The notes below the pieces were generated by a model that searched no databases, was not told the origin of the DNA, and saw nothing but the letters and a program-made list of their open reading frames with translations. Of a stretch of DNA of 64,000 bases, positions 23,440 through 34,386 are shown in pieces. The stretch is from Diphasiastrum complanatum. Its lineage: Eukaryota > Streptophyta > Lycopodiopsida > Lycopodiales > Lycopodiaceae. Positions within the stretch are counted from its first letter, which is position 1. The number at the start of each line of letters is the position of its first letter. Position numbers and translations under genes: made by a program. Where the stretch lies: assembly GCA_029204225.1 (NCBI GenBank), contig CM055095.1, positions 58,304,865 to 58,368,864 on the forward strand, in the 5' to 3' direction.

Positions 23440-24290
23440 TCCCGCTATGGCTAAATGGTTTGTTCTCAAAAAAGTTAATGTCTCTAAAGATCCAAGCAAA
23501 ATTTCAGACGATTATTCCTCTCTCTTCTTTCTTTCTGACCCTGAAGCCCTCTCTGTCTCCCAAACTTCTCTTTTCAGAACTTCAGTGCCTTCACTCCTAA
23601 TCCTCCTACTTTTAAAGACTTCATTAATCAGTTCATCATCCCTAATTTCAAATTCTTCACCAATTTTGAAACACTGGTTGCCAACTATTTTTTGTTCGAT
23701 TTCAGCTCCAAATTAGGTGCCTTGGAGGTTCTCCTCTAAGATTTAAGAACTCCTTGGTTTTCGCTTTTAAAGCTAGCAATGTTTTTAACTTGATTAATGC
23801 TTCCGTTACTCTGCCGATTCACATTTCGCTCCCCTTTTTCCTGGCCAAATTTGAATGCGTCATCTTTGGTCTTCTTTCCAATTTTTGTGAGGTTCTAGAC
23901 ATTGATGATGATTTTAATTCTCACTTCAAAGCGTGCAACTTATGGAACTTGGTGGCTGGTGCTCTCCTCTATCTACTCAACATTTTCGACGGTGTTGGCT
24001 TCTATGGACAACCTATTCACTTCGGCCCTCTTCTGTCCTATTGTCAATCTTGTCACAATCTCTCTTCTTGTTGTTGCTTGGGTACTTCTAGCTTGATCCC
24101 CTCTCCTATTTTTCAAACTGTTTGACATAAGAAAAAGTCCCCCCGCAAGCCTTCCCTTTCTATGGCTAAATTTTCCTCCGACTTCGGCCTCCCTATCCTT
24201 GGTAGATCTCATAGTACTAGTTGGTTGGAAAGTTCTTCCAAAGAAGTCTGCTCCCCTCGTAGTTCTCATATGGACAGTTGTATCATAGAC
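23440..24290 (+). pseudogene. LINE ORF1-like (DUF4283/zinc-knuckle type) remnant
   Basis: A plus-strand frame starting MAKWFVLKKVNVSKDPSKIS leads, with shifts, into 23754-24125. There VFAFKASNVFNL..LPIHISLPFFLAKFE and CEVLDIDDDFNSHFKACN are followed by QPIHFGPLLSYCQSCHNLSS. This is the arrangement of plant LINE ORF1 proteins with a DUF4283 fold and a Cys-rich knuckle. The match is by pattern only, and no ORF2 follows directly. Confidence 0.4.
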
Positions 24291-24629
24291 TAGTGCAGAT
24301 CCTTTCCTAGTGATGGTCTTCTTGAGAATAAAACTTCTTCTTCTGAATTGGAAAGCCCTTCTACGCTTCAACTAAGGGGGCTTGTCCTATATCACTCTTC
24401 CATATATGGCCCTAAAAGCTCAACAAGTTCTGGAAATGTTGAGAGAGATTTTTCTTCAGATATAGGAGACATAGAAAGAGATTCTGTTGGTGTTCCCTTA
24501 ATTGATAACTATGCACATTCTCATCCTCTTCTAGAGCTTGAGATCTCTATCTCTCTTCAGTTGATCTTGGCCTCAATTTCTGAAGTCTTTGACGATCATC
24601 GGAGGTTCAAAATGGAGCTCTTGTAAAAA

Positions 24630-25320
24630 GCGGGATCGACATCGAAGTCCATGTCATTGACATCGAAGTCACTGACGTCCTGACATCAAACTCCATCAAC
24701 ATCGAAGTGCTCGACTTCCACGACATCGAAGTCCTCAACTTCCACGACATCGAAATCATCGACATTAAAGTCTTCTCAAGGCAAACTTTTGGCCTTCGGC
24801 TTTTCGCAAAATGACTAAAGCCATTCACGCTCACTCCTATACTATGCAAACTAACTTGACAATGACAACAGCCACCCACGATCTCCAACTGACAGCATAA
24901 CGGCTTCACACTTTTCATCAGCACAAATATAAAATTGTATATAGATCATTGTAATCATTATCACACATAATAAATTCAGTTGAGAGATAGACATTGTAGA
25001 TGCTTTCATGCATCGATTCTTTATTTAGACGGATTGTTAGTAATAAGCTCATAGCTTTTACAGATTGTAGTTAGCTTTGTGAGCACGTGGTTTCACCCTC
25101 AATTGTCTTGTGCTCACTTGCAACACTAACTTGTATTTCATTACAATCAATCTGAATAAATTATTGTTTGGTTCTGCATTCATATTCTTTGTCAGTATTG
25201 CATGCTTTTCACTTTCTCTTTGACTTTGTGATTGACTTGTCTGATTGTCTGCTCTTTGCTTTCGCACACAACCATGCAGCTCAAAATTTATTATTGTGTT
25301 CGCCTACTTAGTTATCAACA
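24630..25320 (+). repeat. Copia LTR-like fragment with GACATCGAAGTC repeats
   Basis: 24630-24775 consists of degenerate copies of GACATCGAAGTC/CTCGACTTCCAC. The following R/U5-like part (AGCACGTGGTTTCA..CAATTGTCTTGTGCTCA at 25081-25115) closely matches a segment of the LTR at 25.88-25.92 kb. The fragment can be closed at CAACA (25316-25320). No primer site follows, so it is a solo or truncated LTR. Confidence 0.5.
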
Positions 25321-26264
25321 GTGCACGCACTGATGGCACTCGTCGCACCCTACCTTCGAGCAGTAGTAGAATTGTCCTGATCCGATTCGTCCGACACATT
25401 TGACTTTTGTCGTCATTGGGACATCCATTTAATTTCTCCGGCACTTCAGCCAGTTTGGAGACTTCGGCCATTTTAGTGACTTTGGAGACTTCGGGCACTT
25501 CAGTCATGTCGATGAATGACAATTAAATGTTCCACTCGTTTTGAAGTTAAAGACTTGCCCTAACCCTACAACAAGTAAATTTCCAAGAAGTACGAACTGG
25601 ATGGATGCCAACTCACTATGGCCCATTGGCCATTATGATCTACGACCTAATTAGTTGGACGTTGCCACATTTTCTTAGTATAAATAGCGTTCATACGTCT
25701 ACCAATTTCAATTCCATTCAATAGAATTCAATTCAATCAAGTATTGTTGCGGCTCTCTCAAGATTTCAAACTTGAACACTCTTGAGCATTCTAGCTCAAT
25801 TCTTTAGAGTTCAATTAGAATTTTGCTATTAGCGCTTACTGCTTATAAGCAGAAGTGCAATTCAGACAGAGATATTAGTTGTTCATAAATAGCTTCGAGT
25901 GCGTGGTTTCTATCCGCAATTGTCTTGTGCTCATCATCATTTGTTTATACTGAATCAATCTATCCTTTATTGCATTTAGTATCATGTCAGAATGTATGCA
26001 TCTATGTGATTGTTTTTGTAGTTGATAATCTCATATTGCTTTTGTCCAATAATCCAATACTTTGTTTGGCTACGTTATCACTATAGTACTGACGATTTCA
26101 AAGTTAGTTACTATACGATTGAACATGAAGTTTTTGTCATTATATTTTGTTCAATATTGATAGGCATAGTCATGCATTAAGAAAGTAGGTTCCATTCCGC
26201 TTCGCTCAATAAGTCGTTCACTGCTTTCAACTTGTCGTCATTGTATTATCACCTCTTTCCAACA
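25321..26264 (+). repeat. 5' LTR of a copia element (left end uncertain)
   Basis: Its right end, CCAACA, directly abuts a copia primer-binding site TGGTATCAAAGC (26265-26276). A TATA box AGTATAAATAG lies at about 25677-25687. U3 holds short repeats of the type GACTTCGG/CACTTCAG (25430-25510). U3 and R match the LTR at 50.15-51.02 kb, for example the shared AAGTAAATTTCCAAGAAGT. The left boundary lies somewhere between 25320 and 25430. Confidence 0.65.
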
Positions 26265-26518
26265 TGGTATCAAAGCTTGGAAGCATGGTATCAGAGCATG
26301 CCTTTATGATATCGGAGCAATTTGTTATATCACGTACCTTTAATACTTGATATCTGTCACGATATCAAATCGATATCATTAGTTACTTTTCATAGTATCA
26401 TATTCTTCAACTTGTGGTATGAAATTTCAGTATCAGATATTTGATTTCCAAATGTAACGCAGCACGATATCTCTCTCTCTTAACATCATCGATATATTGA
26501 CAGACTAAAGTTCCAGAT

Positions 26519-27312
26519 GGATTCTCAAAGTAAAACTGGTCTTATCGCAGACAAGCTGAATGGATCCAATTACTACTTGTGGAAATTTAAGATGAAGACA
26601 TTGCTAATTGCCAACGCGTTGTGAAATGTTGTGATAGGTATCGAAGTAAAGCCTGCAGATGACACAAAAGACTCATAATGGAAGTTGAAGGATGGGAGCT
26701 CACTATATGATATGAAGGACGCAACTTCTAAGTTACATCTACGAAGAAAATTCTTCACTCTTTAGATGTCAAATGGTGAGTCACTTCATAACCACGTTCA
26801 CCAGTTTAAGAATATCTTGCAATAGATGGTTGTTGTCGGATCAAGACGCAATTATGACATTGCTTTCAAGCTTGCCCTCTACATATGAGAACTGGGTGAT
26901 GATCACATCGACACACTCATTTTGAACTCTTACTAGAGTTATCACTATGTTGCTGCAAGAAGATAATCTAAGAAGTCAAGACGCTTCGTCGACTTCATCA
27001 TCTCATGCTCTATATGTCAACATACGCTCAAAACGACAGAAGTAGAAAAGCTCTAAGCAGTTCGCATCAAATTAGAAGCTGACTCAAAGTCAAGAACAAT
27101 TATCAAATCTGTGGTCGAAGAAGAAGATGTTTAGTAAGTATTGCAAGCACACTAATCATGAGATTCAGGATTGCAGGGTTCTCAAAGTGAGGAATGCCAG
27201 TAAGCAACCAGATCAACAGGTGAATGCAGTCACAACACCTCCCGACATCAACATGGACGAAGGAGCATTTATGGTCAAAGACCAAAAGACACTATTCGAT
27301 AATTCTATCTAA
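26519..27312 (+). pseudogene. Ty1/copia gag pseudogene
   Basis: It begins MDSQSKTGLIADKLNGSNYY and continues WKFKMKTLLIANAL, then a gag core (KLHLRRKFFTL, NGESLHNHVHQFKNIL) and a zinc knuckle CKYCKHTNHEIQDC (about 27130-27171, CX2CX4HX4C). Internal stops at several TGG/CAG-type positions and frameshifts near 26630-27000 inactivate it. It is the same subfamily as the minus-strand gag at 49.08-50.0 kb. It breaks off after about 27312 without protease. Confidence 0.8.
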
Positions 27313-27436
27313 GAACTCATAAGAGAGCTTTGCAATGAATGATACTTGGATTTGACATATATTGGCTCAATATAAGCAATGCCAGGTCTAGTACATATCA
27401 TGGCATACATTTAGTTTTATTTGCTCCACTTCTTCA

Positions 27437-27733
27437 TCATATTGTAAAAATTAATCCAGAATTCATTGGAGGTTTGGCTGGTTTAAAATTGACCATGGTG
27501 TGTTTCAACAAAAAATCATGTATATACTTTTTTCTATTGATAAATATCAATCTTTGAGTATGATTATTGAATATTTGAAAACCAAGGCATAAATGGGCCT
27601 CCCCCCAATCTATCATGTTGAATTCATTTGACAACATCTTTTTGATATCTTTCAATATTTGAATGTCATTACTATAAAGTAACGTGTCATGTAATGATAA
27701 CAAAAGATGAATCAATTGATTTGAAATATACAT
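27437..27733 (-). pseudogene. Ty1/copia reverse transcriptase fragment, minus strand
   Basis: One open frame covers the RT palm/thumb region: HDTLLYSNDIQILKDIKKML (the YVDDIL-type motif is lost), then EFNMIDWGEAHLCLGFQI and RKKYIHDFLLKHTMVNFKPA. Only about 99 residues survive, between opposite-strand fragments. It differs from the copia RTs elsewhere in the window. Confidence 0.72.
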
Positions 27734-27744
27734 TACCGATATCT

Positions 27745-27883
27745 ATCAAAAGTTATTGAGAAATCGATAGGTAACTGAACTTTTGGTTCGTTGGAAATGG
27801 CGTTCTAGTGATAATGATTATTGGGAGCAAGTTCTTTTCTTATTTTTTATTTTGAGGTCAAAATTGAAATAAGGAAGGAAGAA
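27745..27883 (+). pseudogene. Ty3/gypsy chromodomain-end fragment
   Basis: ELLVRWKWRSSDNDYWEQV matches the chromodomain of the gypsy mosaic at 47.45-47.58 kb (CLIRWKSRTADDDSWERV). It is followed by a purine tract AAGGAAGGAAGAA and the TGTTATGTCC LTR start. Only this last piece of the element is left. Confidence 0.65.
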
Positions 27884-28080
27884 TGTTATGTCCCTAAATG
27901 TGTATAGTTGATAATAGGCCTAGCCTATACCATAGGATATCCCTTAACCTGAAATAAGCCCTATTTTCCTATTAGTTAAGGCATTGTCTTGATCTTCATG
28001 GCATATGGAGGCTAGGGTTTAGTTGAGTATGACTATACCCTCACCTCTCCCATGTTGACGTATTGTGAGTATTAGCGATT
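27884..28080 (+). repeat. Start of a gypsy LTR (right end undefined)
   Basis: It begins TGTTATGTCC right after the purine tract, as does the LTR at 47597. Similarity between the two falls off quickly and no closing CA could be chosen. Confidence 0.4.
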
Positions 28081-29818
28081 GATCATTTTTTTGTGCTCTT
28101 GCTACCACAATATCTTTTATAGGGCTTTGTTCGTTAGTATATCATTGTTTGGGTGGTTCTTCCCAAAACCCATTCTCTTGTATGTTTGTCTCTTATTTGG
28201 GGTGATCATATTGGGCTTTACACTATTCAATTTCCTTCAAGAATTTCAATTGCATGAACTTCTTTTGGATGTCCAAATCCTCTATCAAGAATTTTATCTT
28301 GCATGAACCTCGTCCAAATGTTCAAATTTGGCATTGATAATTCAATTGGAATGTACATTTTAGTAGACCATAGACCATTTATTATACAAAATCGTCATAC
28401 ATTTGAGAAAACATACATGGTTGTCCAAAATTTGCTCCTAAGACACTATAATACAAATAATGTAATACATGACTTTTGCCTACAAAATGAAAAGACATTT
28501 CCATAAACATGGGAAAACCATAGCAAATGCATGAAATCAAAGTTAAAGCAAGGAACTTATGATGCAACAATATCCTTTTCAATGAAGAAAGAGCTTCTCT
28601 TGATTAAAAAGTTGCATGTATTGTTGAAGGAAGTTGGGGTGATCAACAAAGATGAATTCTTCCATCCACCTTGCATCCATGGGAGGGTAATTCTTGAACT
28701 TGAGCACATTCAATATCCCCTACCAACACACTAGCATGTTATCTTATTGATGGCATATTAAAACTTATGTTCAATAAAATGACAAGATTATTTATATTTT
28801 TAGTTGTGGATGCACTTTTAGTAAGAGACCTTAAGTAGAGCTAGAAAATCTTGATGCATGCTTCTTATAATGAATCTCAACAAAGAACATCTATCTTGGA
28901 CCCTTATCTAACATCCACACCCTACTTTTCAAAGAACATGTCTATCCTATCAAAATCTCAATCTTAGAGTAGCCTTCTTTAAAGCCACCTCTTAGCCAAC
29001 ATCACTTATGTGGGTGTACCAAATAACCTGACAATCCAAGATACTTGCCTCTCTTAGTGAGTTGAGACCCAAAGACCCATGTTCAATTTTTTGACACAAA
29101 CCATTATGAGCCTGAGAATAACTATTCATAGGGGTTGGTGGTAACAAGATAGATACCAAGATAATCACCCTCAACATAAATCCTTGGAAAAAGGTAGAAA
29201 GAAGGCATATCAAAAGTCTTGCTAAGAAAGGATTCACCATATGGGGACACATTCACAAGTTGATCTTTAACAATGAGGCTAATGTCACAAGTTGGCCTAC
29301 CCTTATGTCACCTCCTCGTGATGCAATATTGTTGAGCTATGTAGCTAAACACTATGATCTTGGGGAAAATACTAGAAAACATCCTCTAACAATTATCTCA
29401 AATGGGTGTTTAAGGAAGCTAACAAGGCTAGCAAAATCTCCTATACTAAAATTTATGAAATTACCCATGACCAAAATAGCACTTGTTTGGCTAAACCACA
29501 AATGGTGTTGAAGATAACCCAAGTGCTTGGAGAAGTAGAGTAGTTAAACTCATGAAAGCTAAATTGCCCCAAGAATTTTGTAGCACACCCTTGTCTTGAA
29601 ATTCAAACATAGAGGGATTGTGAACAAATACTACAACTATCAAAATGCTATTGAATTCTATCCTTACATCTTTTTGTAATTTTCATGCAAGACTTTATCA
29701 AGACATTGTTTTTAGGCCTTTGAAAGATATTTTTGTGTTAAATTCAAGCCCATTACCACCATATGTCATTCTCAATGACATAACCCTTCATTATATGGAA
29801 ATCATGCAAACTCGGGAC
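28081..29818. other. No gene recognised
   Basis: AT-rich sequence with several frames of 60-90 codons (28303-28506, 28531-28734, 29260-29511, 29645-29863) but no known motif. The even spacing of frames on the plus strand may reflect an old unidentified element. The 29819 copia LTR was inserted at its right end. Confidence 0.4.
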
Positions 29819-30692
29819 TGTTGGATTTCTATCCTCTCCATCCATATCTTTATGCTAATCTAGATCCTTTTATTAGTTGTTATAAATATTTGTATAGTCG
29901 TGACATCTACAAAATACACTCGTTTCTTAACAGTCTGCAGAATCACAAGTAAAGTCGATTACAAAGTTCTTCGACTTATCCGAAGTCATTGACATGTTCG
30001 AAGTCATCGACATCTCCGATGTCTCCAACTTGTCCAAGACTTTTGCAACTTGTCCATGATCTCCGACTTGTCCGACGTCATCAACGTGATCGATATCTCT
30101 AATTGAATCAGATATCGACTGAAAGCGACAAACAACAACACGTAGTGCCTTAATCCCAAAATGTAAAGTATTCTTTTAATTAGTTAGCCATGTGTATATA
30201 TTCAGCAACTTATCAGTTGTTCAGTTTAATTGATTTAATGCATCAATAGTCGAATCATAGTGCAATTGTATTGTTCTTTTTCTCTAGTATTACAGAGTAT
30301 TGTATAAGGAAGAACGCACTTCTGTTCTGCAAAATCACATTGTATTTCTACACAACTAATCCATCATTGTTCCGACAATTTAGATTGTGTATATTGATTG
30401 CATATTCAGATTGATTCATGCTCGCAGATTAGTTGTTTTGTAGATTTTATTATTTTATATGACTGATAACACTGTTTGATTTCTTTCTCTGATCAATGAA
30501 CCTAAAATAACACTTCCACAAAGCTAAACTTAGATCATTATAATTTAGTGCATGGCTATGAAATCAATTGTATAGATCCAGCGACTTTGAAGCTGCAATC
30601 AAGTAGGGCAGACCTGATCTGAATTCGATAAACGTAGTTTGTATGCACCGAGGAATTTTCCACACTCTTCCTGGTCATGGTCATCCCCAATA
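29819..30692 (+). repeat. 5' LTR, 874 bp
   Basis: Its boundaries are set by the 3' partner and the primer site. U3 carries degenerate copies of GTCATCGACATCTTC/CCGACTTGTCC at 29970-30080. The final base pair is changed (CCAATA instead of CCAACA). Confidence 0.82.
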
Positions 30693-30839
30693 TGGTATCA
30701 GAACGAGGTTCTCTAATTCCTAAAGGCAGATCTAGAGCTTATAATATCAGAACAACTGTTTTGATATAGTGTAGACAATTGTTATTATTGTTTCCAGTCA
30801 TATTAATCTACTATATACATATATTCATCCTGAGATTCC

Positions 30840-31050
30840 AAATGGATTGGCAATCACAGTCTGCTTTGATGGTAGAGATGCTAGATGGTTCGAATCACCA
30901 TTTATGGAACTTCAAGATAAGAGTAGTGCTGATGGCCAAAGAACTGTGGGAAATAGTCACTAGAATCGAACTAATTCCCACTGTCGATATGAAATGTACC
31001 ATGCTTGATGATCTTGATTAGATGGCAATGCTGATATGAAGATGCTAGAG
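30840..31050 (+). pseudogene. Outer copia gag N-terminus
   Basis: MDWQSQSALMVEMLDGSNHHLW is followed by FKIRVVLMAKELWEIV, the standard copia gag start (target binding Y/H-x-x-W block). It is cut at about 31050 where the reverse-oriented copia begins. Confidence 0.65.
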
Positions 31051-31074
31051 TCTTCAATCTCACCTTCGTCGACA

Positions 31075-32610
31075 ATGTTACCTACTTGCTTTGGTTCCCC
31101 TTGCCTGATTCAGCCAAGAATTTTCGACATTCGCTCTTCCAATGGCCCTTTTTGCCGCAATGAAAGCATTTGCTCTTCTTCTTGGTCTCGCTGAATGACC
31201 CCTCATCCTCCTGAGTCTTGGCAAATTGCTGCTTAGACTTCTTCTTGCCCTTGCCTTTGCCTTGTTTTTCGCGTGTCGCAAGTGCTTGATCGTCAGTATT
31301 TTGACGTCTAGCTTTCACCATTTCTTGTCATTGCTCCTCTTGCATCAAGGTTGGTAGTCTTTCTCTTGATGCTATCCCACTCACAAACATATGATAAGGG
31401 TTTGCAACGCCACACAATGCATTGTGCACCATCTCAACATCACAAATGCGCTCACCAATAGAATGCAATTCATCCCTCATTGCCTTGATTCTGGTCATGT
31501 ACGTCTGAATGTGCTCTCCTTGCTCCATTCGGGCACTATTCAACTTTGGCTTCAGAAACATAATCCATGATGGATTTGACATCTCAAACTGCTCCTTTAG
31601 CACATCCCATGCCTATCTAGGTGTAATGGCATCACTTATGTGGGTAATGATGTGGTCTTTCACTGACAAGTTAATGAAGGTCAAAGCTCTCCTCGCCTTC
31701 CTGTTGAACACTTTAATGTTTGCTTCATTTGGCGGTCTTATCTCATCACCCGGGATAACATCCCATAGTTCCTTCTCTATCAGTATGTTTTCATTTTGAA
31801 TTTCCACACTGCATAGTTGGAAATCCCGTCCAGTTTGTTATTTTCACTCAAAATGGACTCTCTCATGTTTGCCATCCCAAAATTGCCTAAAACTGCAACT
31901 ATAGGCTATAAACTGTATGCCAAGGCCAATTGTGATATCAGAAGTCGAAAATAATGACCTGCAATTTTTTGCTTACCAGGCCACCCGCCACTTTTTTGCC
32001 AAAAGCCAAATTGGCGTCGCCTTCCGAAATGCTCCTTGTCACCAACTCCCAACTACGTGCCCAATGGAATGGTGAAATCACTTTTGGCACGGTCCGAACA
32101 CTTTCTCCACTGCAATCACTCTGTTTTGTGGTACTGTACTTGCAAGTACAGTCCAGGTGCCCTTCGTTTTGGAGGTTATAGCCTTTCGTTTGGGTCAAAT
32201 AGGCTTAAGAACTAGAAAATAAGGGCCTTTCTTATTTTTTAACTATTTCTTCAGCTCGAAATAAGACTTCTCTTCTCCCAAAGCTCTCTTCAACGGTGAT
32301 ATTGTATTGTGTACACTCCATGTACAGCTCTGATACCAGCTTAAAATTTGCTTCGAACAGAAACACATATCATGCTACACAGTAACACAAACAGAAAGCA
32401 CTCTCCACACCAAGCTCACATAGCAACTGTATTTCTCAAAAAAAAAATACATTGTACATATAGTTCTTCACTAAGGCAACCCATGCATGACCCAGGTTGT
32501 TGTTGACGGGACGCGTGTCCCGTCGACTCGCCTCGTGGCAAGGCCAACTGATCTTTATCCACTAATAGGACACACAATACAGTAACACAGTAGTTCTACT
32601 TTAATTCTAA
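31075..32610 (-). mobile_element. Nested minus-strand copia fragment (gag, leader, primer site, part of 5' LTR)
   Basis: On the minus strand a primer-binding site TGGTATCAGAGC (about 32328-32339) is followed by a leader and a gag beginning MANMRESILSENNKLDG (31875). Gag continues with NYAVWKFKMKT, a core at 31328-31603 (FEMSNPSWIMFLKPKLNSAR, GEHIQTYMTRIKAMRDEL) and a zinc knuckle CFHCGKKGHWKSEC (31131-31172). The sequence on the LTR side of the primer site (32340-32600) is presumably its 5' LTR. Pol is missing. It sits between outer-element gag and integrase segments. Confidence 0.72.
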
Positions 32611-32612
32611 TT

Positions 32613-33655
32613 GTTTCAACTGTGACTTATGTGCAGAATCGATGTATAACTAAAGGCCTTCCTAACAACAAAACTTCTTATGAGGTTTGGACAGGATTCA
32701 AGCCTTCAATTAAACATTTGAAAGAGTATTTGGATGCACTGCTTATGCTCATGTCCCAAAAGATAATAGAAAGAAACTTGATGAGCATTTGTTTTAAAAA
32801 ATTTCTGATGGCTATTGCAATTCTGATGGAATGTACAGACTGTATAATATAGATACTTGTAAAGTTTTCACTAACAAAGATGTGACTTTCATCGAAGATA
32901 AGTTTATTGATTTGAAGGGCAAGGACCAGATTCAGTCTACAATTTCTGCCCGGCAACTGACTCTTTTTGGATTTTGATTCCTTCATGCAGTCACCCTATA
33001 CAGTCAAATCTAGATGATGATGAAGAAACTGCAAATCAAGAGCACGACTGACACAGCTGACACAAAGTTGAGTCTCGCTCCCACCACCTTCAACAAGAAG
33101 ATCAACAAGAAATCGAAGTCAACCTGTCTGATACACTGATGCGTTCGCTCACCATTCCATTCAGGAGCCAACCACAATTGAGAAACCTTTGACATAGGCA
33201 GACTCAGATATTTGGAAAGAAGCGATGGACAAAGAGTACAATTCACTGCTGAGGAACAACACATAGACTGTCACAGACCTGCCAGCAAACTGAAAGATAA
33301 TCGACTACAAATGGATCTTTAAGATCAAATACAAGACAAACATGAGCATCGATAGAAGGAAAGCTCGACTTGTGGCAAGGACATTTTCACAAATTCCCAA
33401 TATCGACTACTTTGAGACCTTCAGCCAAGTCATCAAGCACACCTCTATTCGACTGTTACTTTCTTATGCTACTGCAACAGATCTTGAAGTACACCAGATG
33501 GATGTATAAACAACATTCCTAAATGGAGTTATTGAGGAGGACATCTACATGATCCAGCCAAAAGACTACATCCTCAATGGTCAAGAAGACCATGTATGTA
33601 AACTCCACAAAGCTTTGTACAGTCTACATCAGAAGCATGATACTCAACAAGGAGG
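32613..33655 (+). pseudogene. Outer copia integrase end and RT N-terminal half
   Basis: TYVQNRCITKGLPNNKTSYE and VWTGFKPSIKHLKEY are the integrase C-terminal hallmark. Later frames give EAMDKEYNSLL, KWIFKIKYKTNMSIDRRKAR and LVARTFSQIPNIDYFETFS. These are followed by LEVHQMDV (RT motif A with D), stop, TTFLNGVIEEDIYM and VCKLHKALYSLHQ. The YVDD motif and RNase H are deleted. Multiple stops make it inactive. Confidence 0.78.
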
Positions 33656-33792
33656 TAATTCTGAAATTTTGCAGAACCCAGTACATGGCAGCTGCCATAT
33701 TTACAAAGGGATTAAATCAAAAGCACACAAAAATGTCTGTGCTATCTTGAATTTGAAAATCAAGGCATTTAAGGATCCCGATTAAGTGGGGG

Positions 33793-34381
33793 TGTTGGAT
33801 TCTACCTTCTCCATCCATATCTTTATGCTAATCTAGATCCATTTATTAGCTGTTACAAATATTTGTATAGTCGCGACATCTACAGAAATACACTCGTTTC
33901 TTAATAGTCTGCAGAATTACAAGTAAAGTCGATTACAAAGTTCTTCGACTTATCCGAAGTCATCGACATCTTCGACGTCTCCAACTTGTCCAACACTTTT
34001 GCAACAAGTGTCCATGATCTCTGACTTGTCCCACGTCATCGACTTGCTCGACGTCATCAACGTGATCGATATTTCTAACTGAATCAGATATCGACCGAAA
34101 GCGACAGACAACATAATTGTTTTGTAGTTTTAATTATTTTATATGACTAATAGCACTGTTCGATTTCTTGCTCTAATCACTGAACCTAAAATAACGCTTC
34201 TGCAAATCTAAACTCAGATCATTATAATTTAGTGCATGGCTACATAATCAATTGTATAGGTCCAGCGACTTCGAAGCTGCGATCAAGTAGGGTAGACCTG
34301 ATTTACCCGAATTTGATAAACGTAGTTTTTATGCACCGAGGAATCTTCCACACTCTTCCTGGTCATGGTCGATCCCCAACA
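33793..34381 (+). repeat. 3' LTR, 589 bp, with internal deletion relative to the 5' LTR
   Basis: It aligns with the 5' LTR at both ends but lacks about 290 bp that correspond to roughly 30130-30430. Both flanks of the deletion keep the same order. The U3 repeat block (33945-34075) is present but differs in repeat number. Confidence 0.82.
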
Positions 34382-34386
34382 GGAAC

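Larger units (their letters stand above)
29819..34381 (+). mobile_element. Ty1/copia element with both LTRs, disrupted by an opposite-strand copia
   Basis: The 5' LTR (29819-30692) and 3' LTR (33793-34381) start with near-identical TGTTGGATT-type sequence. The 3' LTR ends CCAACA. A primer-binding site TGGTATCAGAAC follows the 5' LTR at 30693, and a polypurine tract AAGTGGGGG precedes the 3' LTR. The flanks GGGAC (29814-29818) and GGAAC (34382-34386) look like a 5-bp target duplication with one change. The internal part keeps gag N-terminus, integrase end and the first half of RT only. A second copia fragment in reverse orientation occupies 31.07-32.61 kb. Confidence 0.82.

Noticed and set aside
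23306-23716. 136-codon plus-strand ORF as a host gene
   Set aside because: Ser/Leu-rich frame out of register with the LINE ORF1-like reading; no motif.
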